A stretch of DNA of 64,000 nt from Fibrobacter sp. (GTDB lineage Bacteria > Fibrobacterota > Fibrobacteria > Fibrobacterales > Fibrobacteraceae), in NCBI GenBank assembly GCA_031271785.1, contig JAISUZ010000042.1, positions 24,120-88,119 on the forward strand. The letters run 5' to 3'. This document shows positions 17,578 to 27,426 of this stretch, one piece after another. The stretch's first letter is position 1, and the number at the start of each line of letters is the position of its first letter. The translations under genes were made by a program, and so were the position numbers. The notes beneath the pieces were generated by a model. That model had not been told where the DNA came from. It searched no databases and was given only the letters and a program-made list of their open reading frames with translations.

Positions 17578-19449
17578 CTATTTAATTTCTACTAATTTTT
17601 GTAAATATTGCTTATTTTCTTGGCGACTTTTTTTTACATAACCAATTTCATCACAAACGGCTTCTATTTTTTGACAAAAAATATCTGCACTCAAAGCGGA
17701 CATTGATAGTTCACTATTTGAAATATCTTTGTTAGTAACGTGCCATTGCGATTCATCGTCTAATGGGTGTTCGGGTCTGAATGGTGGAATGTTAAAAATT
17801 TTATGGTCAATTTGAGTAATCCAAGACGCACCAACTTCGGTAATTGCGCCCCAAGATTGTTTTGTATTTTCACTTGTTATAAAAAGGACAAAAATCTTTT
17901 GAGTAGAATAACTATCTACGAAAAAATCTCTTAAATAACCATATACCGAACTGCCTTCGGGAACTCGACAAACTTCGTCATCGCAATTTGTGTATAAAAT
18001 ATCTTCCTCGGGGGTATTGTTGAATACCAACATTTTGTAAACAATATCTGCTAATGCCTTATCGGGATATGTTTGGCTAATCAATATTTTTTTCTTTTGA
18101 GAATCAATAATAGATTTTATGCCTAAATCAAGAGTACTTGTATTGATAGAATCAAAAATAACTTGTTGTATCACATCTTTTGGAGCATTTGCTCCAATTC
18201 TATTTATACTCTCAGAGGCTATTTTGCTTGCATTTTGTCGGAACGTGTCAATTTGTTTTTTTAATTCTGCCTCATTCTTTTTTTGCTGATTTGTGGCTTC
18301 TTGTTTCTTTTGTGCTTTTGTCAAATCTGCATATAAATCTCTTTTTCTCAAAATTTCGGGCAATAATGTATTTCGCACATAAGCGATTACCTTCTCATAT
18401 CTTGGGTCGTCCGATTTATAACCCTGTCTGTTGCTCAATGCCATATCGGGCAATTCAGAGAGTTCAAATAAGTCAATATGAAGTTCACCGACAACATAAA
18501 CTTCATTCAGTTTATTTTGACCAACTATTGGAAGAACATTAAATTCGCCCATTTTTTTGTTGGCATATAATGAAATAAAATTGTCGGGAAAATCGGTCAA
18601 TTCTGCTTTTCTTCCTCGCGTTGTTTTGTATGTTCCTATCCAACCTGCAATAACTAACGAATACTCGTGTTCTTCATTGTTATTATCTTTCATTGTTAGA
18701 GGTTCTGTATAAACTGCTCTATTCTCAACCAATTCTGCTCTCCTTGTTGGGTAATAATTAGGAACTAAACTCAACAAGTTCGAATACTCATCTCCGAATG
18801 TTATCAATGTACATAATTCTTTCATTATGTTATCATCAAAACTATCAATACATTCTTTCTCTGTTCCTCTTATAATGTGTATTTTGAAATCTTTATTTAC
18901 CAAAGGAAAGATTTTCAGCAAATTTCGTTTTACTGCCGCCAAAGTTTTGTGTAGTCTATATTGTGGATTTTTCATCACAATGGCAGTTCCTTGTTCTGTT
19001 ATTTTCTCAAATTTTATATCGTTATCGCTAATGGGTTGCAACTTATTTCCCTCTAACGGGCGACGAGCAAGCACAAAACCCGATTTTTCACTATTGCTTA
19101 TAGTCAAAATATCAACAGATTCAGAAACGGAAAGAGCCGCCAATTTCCCAACTCCTTTACGCCCCATTTTCCGTCTTTGACCTGAACGAGAAAAAGAATC
19201 ATCTTCACTATTACGCGAAACTCCTGCAACATTCAAAAATTTCTTAATATCTCCGTTGTTGTATGACATTCCATGTCCGTCATCTTCTACACGAATATCA
19301 TCTTTGTTCGATATAATATAAACATTTTTCGCATCGGCATCGTAAGCGTTTGCGATTAATTCAGCCAACACATAATAGATATTTGTATATAAATTTGGAC
19401 CTAATAACTCCAAAATTCGAGGGTCAACATTTAATTGATATTCTTTCAT
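17578..19449 (-). CDS. GHKL (MORC/MutL-like) ATPase with C-terminal TIR-like domain
   Basis: A 623-residue protein. The Bergerat ATP fold is clear: N-box ELIANAYDADA (about 28-38), VEDDGHGM and the G2 box GRKGVGKLAALS. A coiled coil at about 390-425 (Lys/Gln/Glu-rich) leads to a C-terminal segment (about 460-575) that reads like a TIR/SEFIR fold: KKKILISQTYPDK, EDILYTNCDD, IFVLFITSE, SWGAITEVGASW. Its start overlaps the methyltransferase stop by one base (TAATG). GHKL ATPases of the MORC/MutL group next to cytosine methyltransferases are described in restriction-modification systems (Iyer, Abhiman and Aravind). It is probably the restriction effector. Confidence 0.75.
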   Translation of the reverse strand: MKEYQLNVDPRILELLGPNLYTNIYYVLAELIANAYDADAKNVYIISNKDDIRVEDDGHGMSYNNGDIKKFLNVAGVSRNSEDDSFSRSGQRRKMGRKGVGKLAALSVSESVDILTISNSEKSGFVLARRPLEGNKLQPISDNDIKFEKITEQGTAIVMKNPQYRLHKTLAAVKRNLLKIFPLVNKDFKIHIIRGTEKECIDSFDDNIMKELCTLITFGDEYSNLLSLVPNYYPTRRAELVENRAVYTEPLTMKDNNNEEHEYSLVIAGWIGTYKTTRGRKAELTDFPDNFISLYANKKMGEFNVLPIVGQNKLNEVYVVGELHIDLFELSELPDMALSNRQGYKSDDPRYEKVIAYVRNTLLPEILRKRDLYADLTKAQKKQEATNQQKKNEAELKKQIDTFRQNASKIASESINRIGANAPKDVIQQVIFDSINTSTLDLGIKSIIDSQKKKILISQTYPDKALADIVYKMLVFNNTPEEDILYTNCDDEVCRVPEGSSVYGYLRDFFVDSYSTQKIFVLFITSENTKQSWGAITEVGASWITQIDHKIFNIPPFRPEHPLDDESQWHVTNKDISNSELSMSALSADIFCQKIEAVCDEIGYVKKSRQENKQYLQKLVEIK

Positions 19450-20510
19450 TATTTATAATCCTTGATATGTTTTAAAATACTTTGACCAATAACATAGCCT
19501 AATTTAACAGGGACAGCATTACCTATATATCTAGAAGCCTTTGTCATTGCAATATTTTCATTTGGTGCAAAAAATTCATACTCAAAAGGAAATGTTTGAA
19601 TCAATGCAGCTTCCCGCAATGAAATTGCTCTATGTTGTTCCGGATGTCCAAATCGACCATTTCCCAAACCTGTACACAATGTTGTCATTGTTGGTGCTGG
19701 CTCTTCCCACACCATTCTTCCATAAACGCTTCCAAAAGACTTTCCTGTTTCTTTTTTATGGCAATCTAATTGTAAGTCTTCACTCCAATCCCTCCAACCT
19801 CCACCATAAGGTGTAGCTTTTATTCGTTTTAAGTTTTTCTCTGACAAAGACTTTGCAATATGTAATTTATCTGTTTTACATGTTTCCCCTGCTTTAATCG
19901 GTGGCAAATCCCCAATAATATCTTTTACCGTAACATATTTCTCGGGAATATGAGTTTTAGGAATCAATGATATCTCACCTAATTTTGAAGCCAATAAAAC
20001 CAATCTTGTTCTTCTTTGAGGAATACCATAATCGGGACAAAAAACTTTATTTACACTAACTTTATAGCCATTTGTTTTTAAAGTCTGAATAAAATCCTGT
20101 AAAACGGGCTTCTCTTTGAAATTTAAAATTTGAGCAACATTCTCCATTGTTATAATATCTGGTTTAACTTTTTTTACAATTCTGCCAAACTCATATAATA
20201 AATCATATTTATCAGCATCTTTCTTTTTATTTTTAAACGCATAAGAAGAAAAAGGCTGACATGGGGCGCAACCAGCCAAAACTCGTAAAGAATATTCACT
20301 CTTATACAAATTTTTAATAAACTCTCCTGTTATACTTTTTATATCCTGTGAAAAAAAACTAGCCTTATTGTTCTTTTCATAAGCATATTTACAAGTATCA
20401 TCAATATCAAAACCTGCAACAATACGCATTCCACTTTGTCGCATACCATAACTCAACCCACCAATTCCACAGAATAAATCAATAACTTCTACACTATTTT
20501 TTTGTGCCAT
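19449..20510 (-). CDS. DNA (cytosine-5-)-methyltransferase
   Basis: A 353-residue Dcm-type enzyme. Conserved motifs are I (DLFCGIGGLSYGM), IV with the catalytic Cys (GCAPCQPFSSY), VI (MENVAQIL), VIII (GIPQRRTRLVLLAS), a variable target-recognition region, and IX/X (PAPTMTT, RYIGNAVPVKLG). The frame is open to 20552; the ATG at 20510 (MAQKNSVEV) is preferred because GGAGA lies 9 nt upstream and homology begins there. It is translationally coupled to the GHKL-TIR gene, suggesting the methylation half of a two-gene defence system. Target sequence unknown. Confidence 0.88.
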   Translation of the reverse strand: MAQKNSVEVIDLFCGIGGLSYGMRQSGMRIVAGFDIDDTCKYAYEKNNKASFFSQDIKSITGEFIKNLYKSEYSLRVLAGCAPCQPFSSYAFKNKKKDADKYDLLYEFGRIVKKVKPDIITMENVAQILNFKEKPVLQDFIQTLKTNGYKVSVNKVFCPDYGIPQRRTRLVLLASKLGEISLIPKTHIPEKYVTVKDIIGDLPPIKAGETCKTDKLHIAKSLSEKNLKRIKATPYGGGWRDWSEDLQLDCHKKETGKSFGSVYGRMVWEEPAPTMTTLCTGLGNGRFGHPEQHRAISLREAALIQTFPFEYEFFAPNENIAMTKASRYIGNAVPVKLGYVIGQSILKHIKDYK

Positions 20511-20902
20511 ACAGAAATTCTCCATAAAAGTTATATGTTTTCCCGCATACACTACAAACGTTCATAATCCGTTTGCTTTGTCTATTTATTACTTTAGCTT
20601 TGAAAATCATAATCAAAATTTAATATAATAAAAATGAAAATCATATAAAACGATTCATTTGTAATTTTTCATTATCTTTTCCTCATTATCTTCATAAATT
20701 TGAATTTTTTATACAATTTTTGAAAATCGCAAAAAGGATTACTAATTCAATTCCTATATGCTTGGTTAAAATTTCGTATTAAAAGCTTGTTCTACCAATT
20801 AATCATAAACTCTCCAAAATTTTTGGAAAGTATAAGTTTTTGTATAAGTGTAATGAACAGGTCATAAATTGCGATCTTAGAACTCAATTATATTATATTT
20901 AT
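20511..20902. other. AT-rich divergent intergenic region
   Basis: About 390 bp of very AT-rich sequence separates the minus-strand methyltransferase operon from the plus-strand HEPN-like gene. It must hold promoters for both directions, but no hexamer pair stands out. No gene is supported here. Confidence 0.4.
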
Positions 20903-21025
20903 GTAATGAATATAGTTGAAAAATTAAACACACTTAATTACTATCAATTTAAGTATTTTGGTCAAAAAGATGGCGCGACGCATTTAGATTTATTCTTTTT
21001 GTTTGAGAATTTTTTGGCAATCTAA
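20903..21025 (+). pseudogene. 5' piece of the HEPN-like gene, cut off by an in-frame stop
   Basis: Forty codons from ATG 20903 (MNIVEKLNTLNYYQFKYFG) end at TAA 21023-21025. The same reading frame continues without another stop through 30 more codons into the 477-residue gene at 21116. Both sides read as normal protein (DLFFLFENFLAI, stop, KYFEEYDFSSLTD), so this looks like a nonsense mutation in a longer gene of about 548 codons. Confidence 0.45.
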
Positions 21026-21115
21026 AAGTATTTCGAGGAGTATGATTTTTCCTCATTAACTGATCATACATATATTGATTATCTCTTCATTAGAAAATTT
21101 ATCCAATTTGAAGAA

Positions 21116-22549
21116 ATGGAAAATGATATTATTAACGAGAAAAAAGAATTATTTTCCGAAATAATTTCTTATTTGAAAAGAATATTTCAGAATTACCAAA
21201 TAAGTGATATAATAAGATTTCTCAATAATGAAGGAATTGAATTTCTTAAAAAATATGACCACCATAGTATTTCAGAAGAAACATTTAATATTTGCATAAA
21301 ATACAACAGTGGTTTAATAAACTTTTTAAAAGGAATAATGCAAATAGATTTGTTTCTTGCTATAGATAATTTTGACAAATTATCACCTATTTTATTGAGA
21401 AATTATGACTTAGCTGCTCTTTTCTTAAGAGAAGAAACTTTTGAAAAAATAGGATATTTCAGATTGAATCAATACTTTGAAATAATTAATTTCTTTCAAA
21501 GTAAAAAACTCTATGCTGAACTGATAGAGCATCTCTTATTAAAAATTGTAAAATATTGCGATGAATTAGTTGCGAAAGTCACCGAAGATAATGTGCTACA
21601 AAGCGAAATTCATATAAAAACGATAATAAACTTTCTCCACGAAATAAAAGATTCTCGTGTTAACAAATACGAAAATAAAATAGAATGGTTAGAAGAGATA
21701 AAGAATAAATATTTTAAAAAACATGGTCATATTTTCTCAGCAGATATTGACATTAGTAATACAATGCAATTCTTAAAAGACGAAAATATTGATTGGAAAT
21801 CAAAAATACTTACCTTAACTCATCGCAAGAATCCAGTAAGTGGAAACATTGAACATTATTACAATATTGTAGGTGAAGTACCTCAATCTATTATAGATTT
21901 TATTTCCACATCAATTTCAATTGATGATTACTTTACTATAAGTAAACAACAGTCACTTGCATTCTATGACAAGATACACTTGACTATTTTTGAATATTAT
22001 TTCCGCGAAGAACGAATAGAAGATTTTTTCTCAATGCTAATAGGCCTTCTTGAGGGAATATGTAGTTTCTACAACATTGATTTCAAGAAAAATGAATTCA
22101 ATATTGATATTGAAATATTGCTTCAATATTGTTTCATAATATTTCAAGCATCTAAGGATAAAAATGATGCCCTTCTCAAAGGCATGAGTTATAGTATTAC
22201 AGTGTTTACATGTAGTATGATTGAAAAATTATTAAGGCTACTGTATAAAGAACAAAAAAAAGATTTGTATCTTTCAATAGATTGGTTTTCATTAGGACAT
22301 TTATTAGATACATCAAATGAAGATAATAAGACTATAATTGATTTATTAAGCTTTCATCAAGTCAAATTCTTAGAATATTATCTTTTAAGAAATAAAACAA
22401 GTAAGATTGGCTTGAATTATAGGAATAATTTTGCTCATTATAAAAACATAAAAACCGATGATTTCAATTATGCAATAGTAAAACACATAATTTTGCTGTA
22501 TTTAGGCATTGTAAATTCATTATTTGTTAATACAACAAAACAGTTGTAA
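21116..22549 (+). CDS. HEPN/DUF4209-like protein
   Basis: A 477-residue, AT-rich, mostly helical protein. Near the C-terminus, GLNYRNNFAHYK contains the Rx4H motif of HEPN ribonucleases, preceded by a DUF4209-like stretch (MIEKLLRLLYKEQ, LSLGHLLD-type). HEPN proteins often act as toxins or abortive-infection effectors. No ribosome site is visible before ATG 21116, and an upstream in-frame piece is separated by a stop at 21023, so this may be a truncated product. It is flanked by modification systems, converging on the MmeI-like gene with 1 nt between. Confidence 0.55.
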   Translation: MENDIINEKKELFSEIISYLKRIFQNYQISDIIRFLNNEGIEFLKKYDHHSISEETFNICIKYNSGLINFLKGIMQIDLFLAIDNFDKLSPILLRNYDLAALFLREETFEKIGYFRLNQYFEIINFFQSKKLYAELIEHLLLKIVKYCDELVAKVTEDNVLQSEIHIKTIINFLHEIKDSRVNKYENKIEWLEEIKNKYFKKHGHIFSADIDISNTMQFLKDENIDWKSKILTLTHRKNPVSGNIEHYYNIVGEVPQSIIDFISTSISIDDYFTISKQQSLAFYDKIHLTIFEYYFREERIEDFFSMLIGLLEGICSFYNIDFKKNEFNIDIEILLQYCFIIFQASKDKNDALLKGMSYSITVFTCSMIEKLLRLLYKEQKKDLYLSIDWFSLGHLLDTSNEDNKTIIDLLSFHQVKFLEYYLLRNKTSKIGLNYRNNFAHYKNIKTDDFNYAIVKHIILLYLGIVNSLFVNTTKQL

Positions 22550-22550
22550 A

Positions 22551-25187
22551 TTAACCCCTAACCAACCTCTGATATCTTTCCATTAACTCGGCTACAATTT
22601 CGGCTTCAACCATATCCTTTTTGAATCCGTATAATTTCATTGCGGCGGAGTCAAGTGCGCGACGAGCTTTGAGTAACTCCGGAGGCATAGTGAGCGGATC
22701 GTATAAATCAGCGAGGGAACTTTCAGGGAATTTTGCTCTTGCGTTTAAAATATTTTGTGCCAATTTTTCAATTTCAGTTTGTTGCTCTTTGGTTGTAATT
22801 GCCCAAGGGAAGTTGTTATATACAATATCTTTTGAATAACGGTAATCACTTTTTAACCTACCACAAACCGTTCTCATCCAAGCGTTATGAACGTTTGAAG
22901 TTAGAATGCCAAAGTGATAGAGAGTAGCATTTGGGATTATAAGAACAAGATTTGTTGCAATTGTATCTTTATCCATAAATCCTATTGGGATATACTCTCT
23001 TTTTTCAGATGATACAGAAGGAATAATAACAAAAGTCTCGGGATTATATGTTTCCTTGAAAAGAGTTGGTGTCCCGGCAAGTCTTTGTGTTCCCTTATCT
23101 GTACTAGCTAATCGCATTTCTCTTACTCTATTTACTCGTTCCATAACTAAAGGCATTTTTCGTAATTCAGTAGGAGAACAATTAACAAGCCATAAACAAT
23201 ATCTTTTTAGGTTATTTATATATTCTTGTGCTCCTACTAATCGTTTGATATAGTTTTTTGCTAAAGATTCTTGTTTAAGGAAATCATCTATTTCACTAGC
23301 TTCAATTATTAAATTACCCCCATCTGTAGGTTGATTTCCTTTTTGTATTTTAGGAATATCACATAGAGGTTTACTTCTACTTTCAATAAATACTGTATCG
23401 CCTTCAAATAAATATGGTGTAATATTTGGTGTGGTTTTTTGATAGCTAAAGCCAATAATAACGCAATGAACAGCCGCTTTCCCTTTTGCCTCATTACTCC
23501 ATTTGAATGTGGGAATACCAAAATTTATATAAATACCCTTTTCAAATAATGGCTTCCATAATAAAGCAACTTGCTCGCCTTGCAATATTGAATTTGTTGA
23601 TACAAATGCGCATTTTATGCTTGAATTGAACATATAATTTACTGCTTTTGCATACCATGCCGTTACATAATCCATCGTTTTATTATTTGGAAAAAATGGA
23701 GCTAAATCATCCCTTTGTGATGCTGATAAATTATTATTTCCCACAAACGGCGGGTTCCCAAAAATAAAACTCAATTCCCGCTTTGGCACCACATTTTCCC
23801 AATCAATCCGAAGCGCGTTTCCATGTTCAATAGTGGCACTTTGAGTGAGCGATAAGCGTGCATAATAACAGCCAAATAAATCAGAGACTTCCAAATTCAT
23901 TTGATGGTCGGTGAGCCACATTCCCACTTTCGCAATTTGGCAGGGGAATTCTTCATATTCAATGCCGTAAAACTGCCCGACATTTACACGGAGCAGGCTC
24001 CACATAATATCCAGCGTTAATTGAGTATTTTTGCCGATTTTCTTTTTCAATACTTCAAGTTCGAGTTTTCGCAATTCACGATAAGCAATGATTAAAAAGT
24101 TGCCGCAACCGCAGGCGGGGTCTAAAAATTTGAACGCGGCGATTTTGTTATGAAATTCGTCCAACTTTTTCGGAGAATTTTTAACGCGCTGAAACTCGTC
24201 TCGCAGAGAATCCATAAACAAGGGATTGATGAGTTTTAAAATATTTTCTTCGCTGGTGTAATGCGCTCCGATTTCGCGGCGGTGTTCCTTGTCCATCACG
24301 CCTTGGAACATGGCTCCGAAAATTGCAGGCGAAATGCAACTCCAATCAAACTTGGCGCATTCAATAAGCGTGCTGCGCATTTTCTCCGTAAAATCGGCAA
24401 AGGGCAAAGTTTCGGCAAACAAACCGCCATTGATATATTGAAAGTTCAACAATTCCGGCGGCAGATTCGCTTTTTTCTCTCGCATGTTATTGGAGATATT
24501 CAAAATCTCAAAGAGGCGCGCAATCTTGGGCGATAAATCGGAACCGTCTTTTTGTGAGTTTTCCACATATTCCAAAAAAGAATACTTTGGGAAAATTTCC
24601 GTATCTTCGGCAAAGAGACAAAATAAAAGGCGAACCAGATACACTTCCAAATTATGACCTTCGTAACCGCAAGCTTTCAGGGCATCGTGAAGTTTCACCA
24701 TTTTTTCGGCAGCTTTTACACTCGCTTCGGTTTGAGCCTGTAAATGTAAATCCTTCGTATTTTCGGAGAGACTGTTGAACAAGTCTAAATGCTTTCGCAA
24801 ATCTTTTGTTTTGAACTTGATTTTTTTCTTGTCAAAATCCAAAATGATTGTTTCAAAATCGCATACCATTAAAATTTGAGGAATCAAGTTTTCCGGAAGC
24901 CATTGCACATATTCTTTCAACTGCTCAAAAGCCTTTTCCAAATTCTCGCCCCGGCTTTTCATTTCAATGGCAATTTTTCCGCCGATCAAACAATCAATAT
25001 ACCCGCGCTCTCCGGCATTTTTGTGAACCTGATATTCAAAATGTTCGGCCGGAACGAGCGTGATTCCGAAAATATCCAGAAAGTCGCTTAAAAATTTTTG
25101 CGATTCACGTTTTTCGTTATTGGCATATTCCCATTTTTTTGAAAATGCGATGGCGAGAGATGTTTTTTGCATAATGGAAAGATACAT
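22551..25187 (-). CDS. MmeI-like Type IIL restriction-modification enzyme
   Basis: An 878-residue single-chain restriction and modification enzyme. The N-terminus has a PD-(D/E)xK nuclease pattern (GYIDCLIGGKIAIEMKS, about 65-85). The N6-adenine methyltransferase has motif I FLDPACGCGNF (about 352-362) and motif IV NPPF (about 476-479), then a target-recognition region and a C-terminal helical domain. In MmeI-type enzymes one polypeptide methylates one strand and cuts at a distance. GGAG lies 3 nt before ATG 25187; ATG 25172 is possible. It shares the strand with the Mrr-like gene upstream. Confidence 0.85.
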   Translation of the reverse strand: MYLSIMQKTSLAIAFSKKWEYANNEKRESQKFLSDFLDIFGITLVPAEHFEYQVHKNAGERGYIDCLIGGKIAIEMKSRGENLEKAFEQLKEYVQWLPENLIPQILMVCDFETIILDFDKKKIKFKTKDLRKHLDLFNSLSENTKDLHLQAQTEASVKAAEKMVKLHDALKACGYEGHNLEVYLVRLLFCLFAEDTEIFPKYSFLEYVENSQKDGSDLSPKIARLFEILNISNNMREKKANLPPELLNFQYINGGLFAETLPFADFTEKMRSTLIECAKFDWSCISPAIFGAMFQGVMDKEHRREIGAHYTSEENILKLINPLFMDSLRDEFQRVKNSPKKLDEFHNKIAAFKFLDPACGCGNFLIIAYRELRKLELEVLKKKIGKNTQLTLDIMWSLLRVNVGQFYGIEYEEFPCQIAKVGMWLTDHQMNLEVSDLFGCYYARLSLTQSATIEHGNALRIDWENVVPKRELSFIFGNPPFVGNNNLSASQRDDLAPFFPNNKTMDYVTAWYAKAVNYMFNSSIKCAFVSTNSILQGEQVALLWKPLFEKGIYINFGIPTFKWSNEAKGKAAVHCVIIGFSYQKTTPNITPYLFEGDTVFIESRSKPLCDIPKIQKGNQPTDGGNLIIEASEIDDFLKQESLAKNYIKRLVGAQEYINNLKRYCLWLVNCSPTELRKMPLVMERVNRVREMRLASTDKGTQRLAGTPTLFKETYNPETFVIIPSVSSEKREYIPIGFMDKDTIATNLVLIIPNATLYHFGILTSNVHNAWMRTVCGRLKSDYRYSKDIVYNNFPWAITTKEQQTEIEKLAQNILNARAKFPESSLADLYDPLTMPPELLKARRALDSAAMKLYGFKKDMVEAEIVAELMERYQRLVRG

Positions 25188-25248
25188 TTTCTCCGATGGA
25201 AAGGAAATTAAAGAATGAAATGAGTAAGTAGAAAGTGGATGTTATAAT

Positions 25249-26097
25249 TTATAACTTCATTATATCCTTGTAATATCGGCCTTCTTCAGCTAACGCTCGA
25301 ACTTTTTCCCACAATAGATCATTTAAAGATATATTCCGTTCTAATGATACAGCAAGTTCCTGAACAGTCATAAGAATTATATTCACGACTGTTCCATTTG
25401 ATAAAGTATTAATCGCTCCTTCTGTATATCCGGAATAGCTTATAAACAATCCTCTAGTGAAGCCAGATTTAGATGTAACTTTGTTATTAAAAATGATCAA
25501 ATCTGCTTTGTCAATAGGTTTCGATGTCCACTTAGCCTCTAAAAGATAAATATCATTTTTGAGTACAAAACTCCCATCAATTTGCTCTCCCGCTATTTTG
25601 AATGGACCGCGCGATTCAAATTTATTTGCTTTGAACAATTCGTTTAGAAACTTTTCAAAAGCATATCCTCTTGCTTGTGGTGTATCTGTAGAATTGCTGA
25701 GAGATTTTAGCTCATCTAAATATTTTGGGGAATCAAAACTTGTTTTTTGGGTTTTAGATTGTGGTTCCGTTATTTTTGTTTTTCTACCAATAAGTTTATT
25801 ACCTATTTGAATACATTCATTAAATAATTTTCTATTATTATCATTAACCCAATCAATGTCTTGCTGCATATACTTAAGTAATTCAAGTAATAATTTACCG
25901 ACAAGAATGTCATTTTCATTTATTATTATGGCTTCCAAATTTTTTCCTTTAGATTGTCCATATTTTGAATATAAATCTATTCTCGTTTTTTCAAGAATAA
26001 ATTGCTGATAAGTTTTATTTGTAAAATCAAGTACATATCCGCCTTTATTTAAAAGTTGGCTTACTTTCCGTTTTTCTATGAATTCAAGTGTTGACAT
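25249..26097 (-). CDS. Mrr-like restriction endonuclease domain protein
   Basis: A 282-residue protein whose second half is a PD-(D/E)xK nuclease: ARGYAFEKFLNELF supplies the early Glu, GEQIDGSF the Asp (about 166-173) and YLLEAKW the ExK (about 181-187). This order fits Mrr_cat-type enzymes, which often cut modified DNA. The N-terminal half is helical and unassigned. It lies 61 nt before the MmeI-like gene on the same strand; the two may be one operon or two defence genes side by side. Confidence 0.72.
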   Translation of the reverse strand: MSTLEFIEKRKVSQLLNKGGYVLDFTNKTYQQFILEKTRIDLYSKYGQSKGKNLEAIIINENDILVGKLLLELLKYMQQDIDWVNDNNRKLFNECIQIGNKLIGRKTKITEPQSKTQKTSFDSPKYLDELKSLSNSTDTPQARGYAFEKFLNELFKANKFESRGPFKIAGEQIDGSFVLKNDIYLLEAKWTSKPIDKADLIIFNNKVTSKSGFTRGLFISYSGYTEGAINTLSNGTVVNIILMTVQELAVSLERNISLNDLLWEKVRALAEEGRYYKDIMKL

Positions 26098-26288
26098 TTT
26101 TCTTTTTCCATTATATATTGGCTTTTGTTGATTGTCTTCATTTAATATAATAGCTTATCTGTAACTTAACAATAACTTTTTAATTTATATGAAAAAAAAA
26201 CTCGAAATCCATTTAATGCTGACTCTCGGAGGGTTTTTATATAACGGAATGTGAATTTATTCGCCAAATTATTTAATTTATATGTTAC

Positions 26289-27356
26289 TCACCTCAATAT
26301 CTCCACAATTTCTCCATGCCGGAGCGTGTGAAAACTGTTTTCCGGAATTTGAAGTTCTTTGCGTGCTCTTTGGAGATCGCGGGGAGGGTCTTCGAGTTCT
26401 TCAAAAGTCATGTCGCCGAAAGTACCCCAATGCATACCGACCGAATGCTTACTTTGTACGGTTTGGTGAATTTGTGCGGCTTGCCTCGGAGAAGTGTGTT
26501 GCCGTGTGTAACGGCTCGGTTTATAGCCCCCAATAGGGAGGAGCGCTAAATCTATCGGTGCGAATTTATCTGCAATCTCGCGGTAATAACTCCCGTCTCC
26601 CATAGCGATGTCGCCTGCGAACCAAAGTTTTTTCCCGGCAAGTTCTATAACCCAGCCGCCCCAAAGAGAAACGTCTCTGCTGGATTTGAATGCGCCGCGG
26701 CGAGTGGTATGGTGCGCCGGCACGAAAGTTAAAGTCATTTCTCTAAAAGCTGCGGCTTGCCACCAGTCCAGTTCTATAATTTGTGCGGAAGGAATTTTCC
26801 AGGATTCGAGCAACTCACGAACTTTAAGAGGCACGGCAAAAACACACTTCGGGTATTTTTTGAAAATCATTTGAATACTTTTTTTATCCAGGTGATCGTA
26901 ATGCGAATGAGAAATCAGCACGAGATTGACTTCAGGCAAGGAATCCAAAGAGTGTCCCGGAGGCGTGCCGCGTTTCGGCCCTGCAAAAGATACGGGAGAA
27001 GCGCGGTCGCTGAAAATCGGGTCGGTGAGAATCCCAGTATTGTTCCAGCGGATATAAAAAGTGCTGTGCCCGATCCAAGTGAGCGAATTTACGCCGGGCG
27101 TTCTCCATAACGCTTTGTTTCCGGAATCCAGCGGGAGTGCGTAAGTCCGGGTTCTCCGGATGTTCACATGGGCATCCGAACTCATGGTGTCTAAAATCGG
27201 CGTTACGGAGGTATCGGTATTCCGGAACCCTGCGGCGGTATGATGCGCGGGGCGGTTCGCATCCGCAGGCAAGGCCGGGGGCGGCGAAGAACACGCCGAA
27301 ATGAATACGGATAAAAGAAATGCGGCCGGGAACAGCTTGAATAAAGATATGTTCAT
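26289..27356 (-). CDS. Metallo-beta-lactamase-fold lipoprotein (NAPE-PLD/UlaG-like)
   Basis: A 355-residue exported hydrolase. The N-terminal signal ends in lipobox ISAC (Cys22). The metal site is seen in LTWIGHSTF, HSHYDHLD (motif HxHxDH), PAHHTTRRG, WFAGDIAMGDG and GMHWGTF. The pattern is closest to NAPE-phospholipase D/UlaG-type enzymes that hydrolyse phosphodiesters or lactones, so a lipid phosphodiester is a plausible substrate. It is divergent from hisC and monocistronic. Confidence 0.8.
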   Translation of the reverse strand: MNISLFKLFPAAFLLSVFISACSSPPPALPADANRPAHHTAAGFRNTDTSVTPILDTMSSDAHVNIRRTRTYALPLDSGNKALWRTPGVNSLTWIGHSTFYIRWNNTGILTDPIFSDRASPVSFAGPKRGTPPGHSLDSLPEVNLVLISHSHYDHLDKKSIQMIFKKYPKCVFAVPLKVRELLESWKIPSAQIIELDWWQAAAFREMTLTFVPAHHTTRRGAFKSSRDVSLWGGWVIELAGKKLWFAGDIAMGDGSYYREIADKFAPIDLALLPIGGYKPSRYTRQHTSPRQAAQIHQTVQSKHSVGMHWGTFGDMTFEELEDPPRDLQRARKELQIPENSFHTLRHGEIVEILR

Positions 27357-27426
27357 ACTTATAAATATGTAAATTGCATAAAATAAAAAACAGATACGGA
27401 ACCGTTTTCTTGCCGAAAAGGACCTT

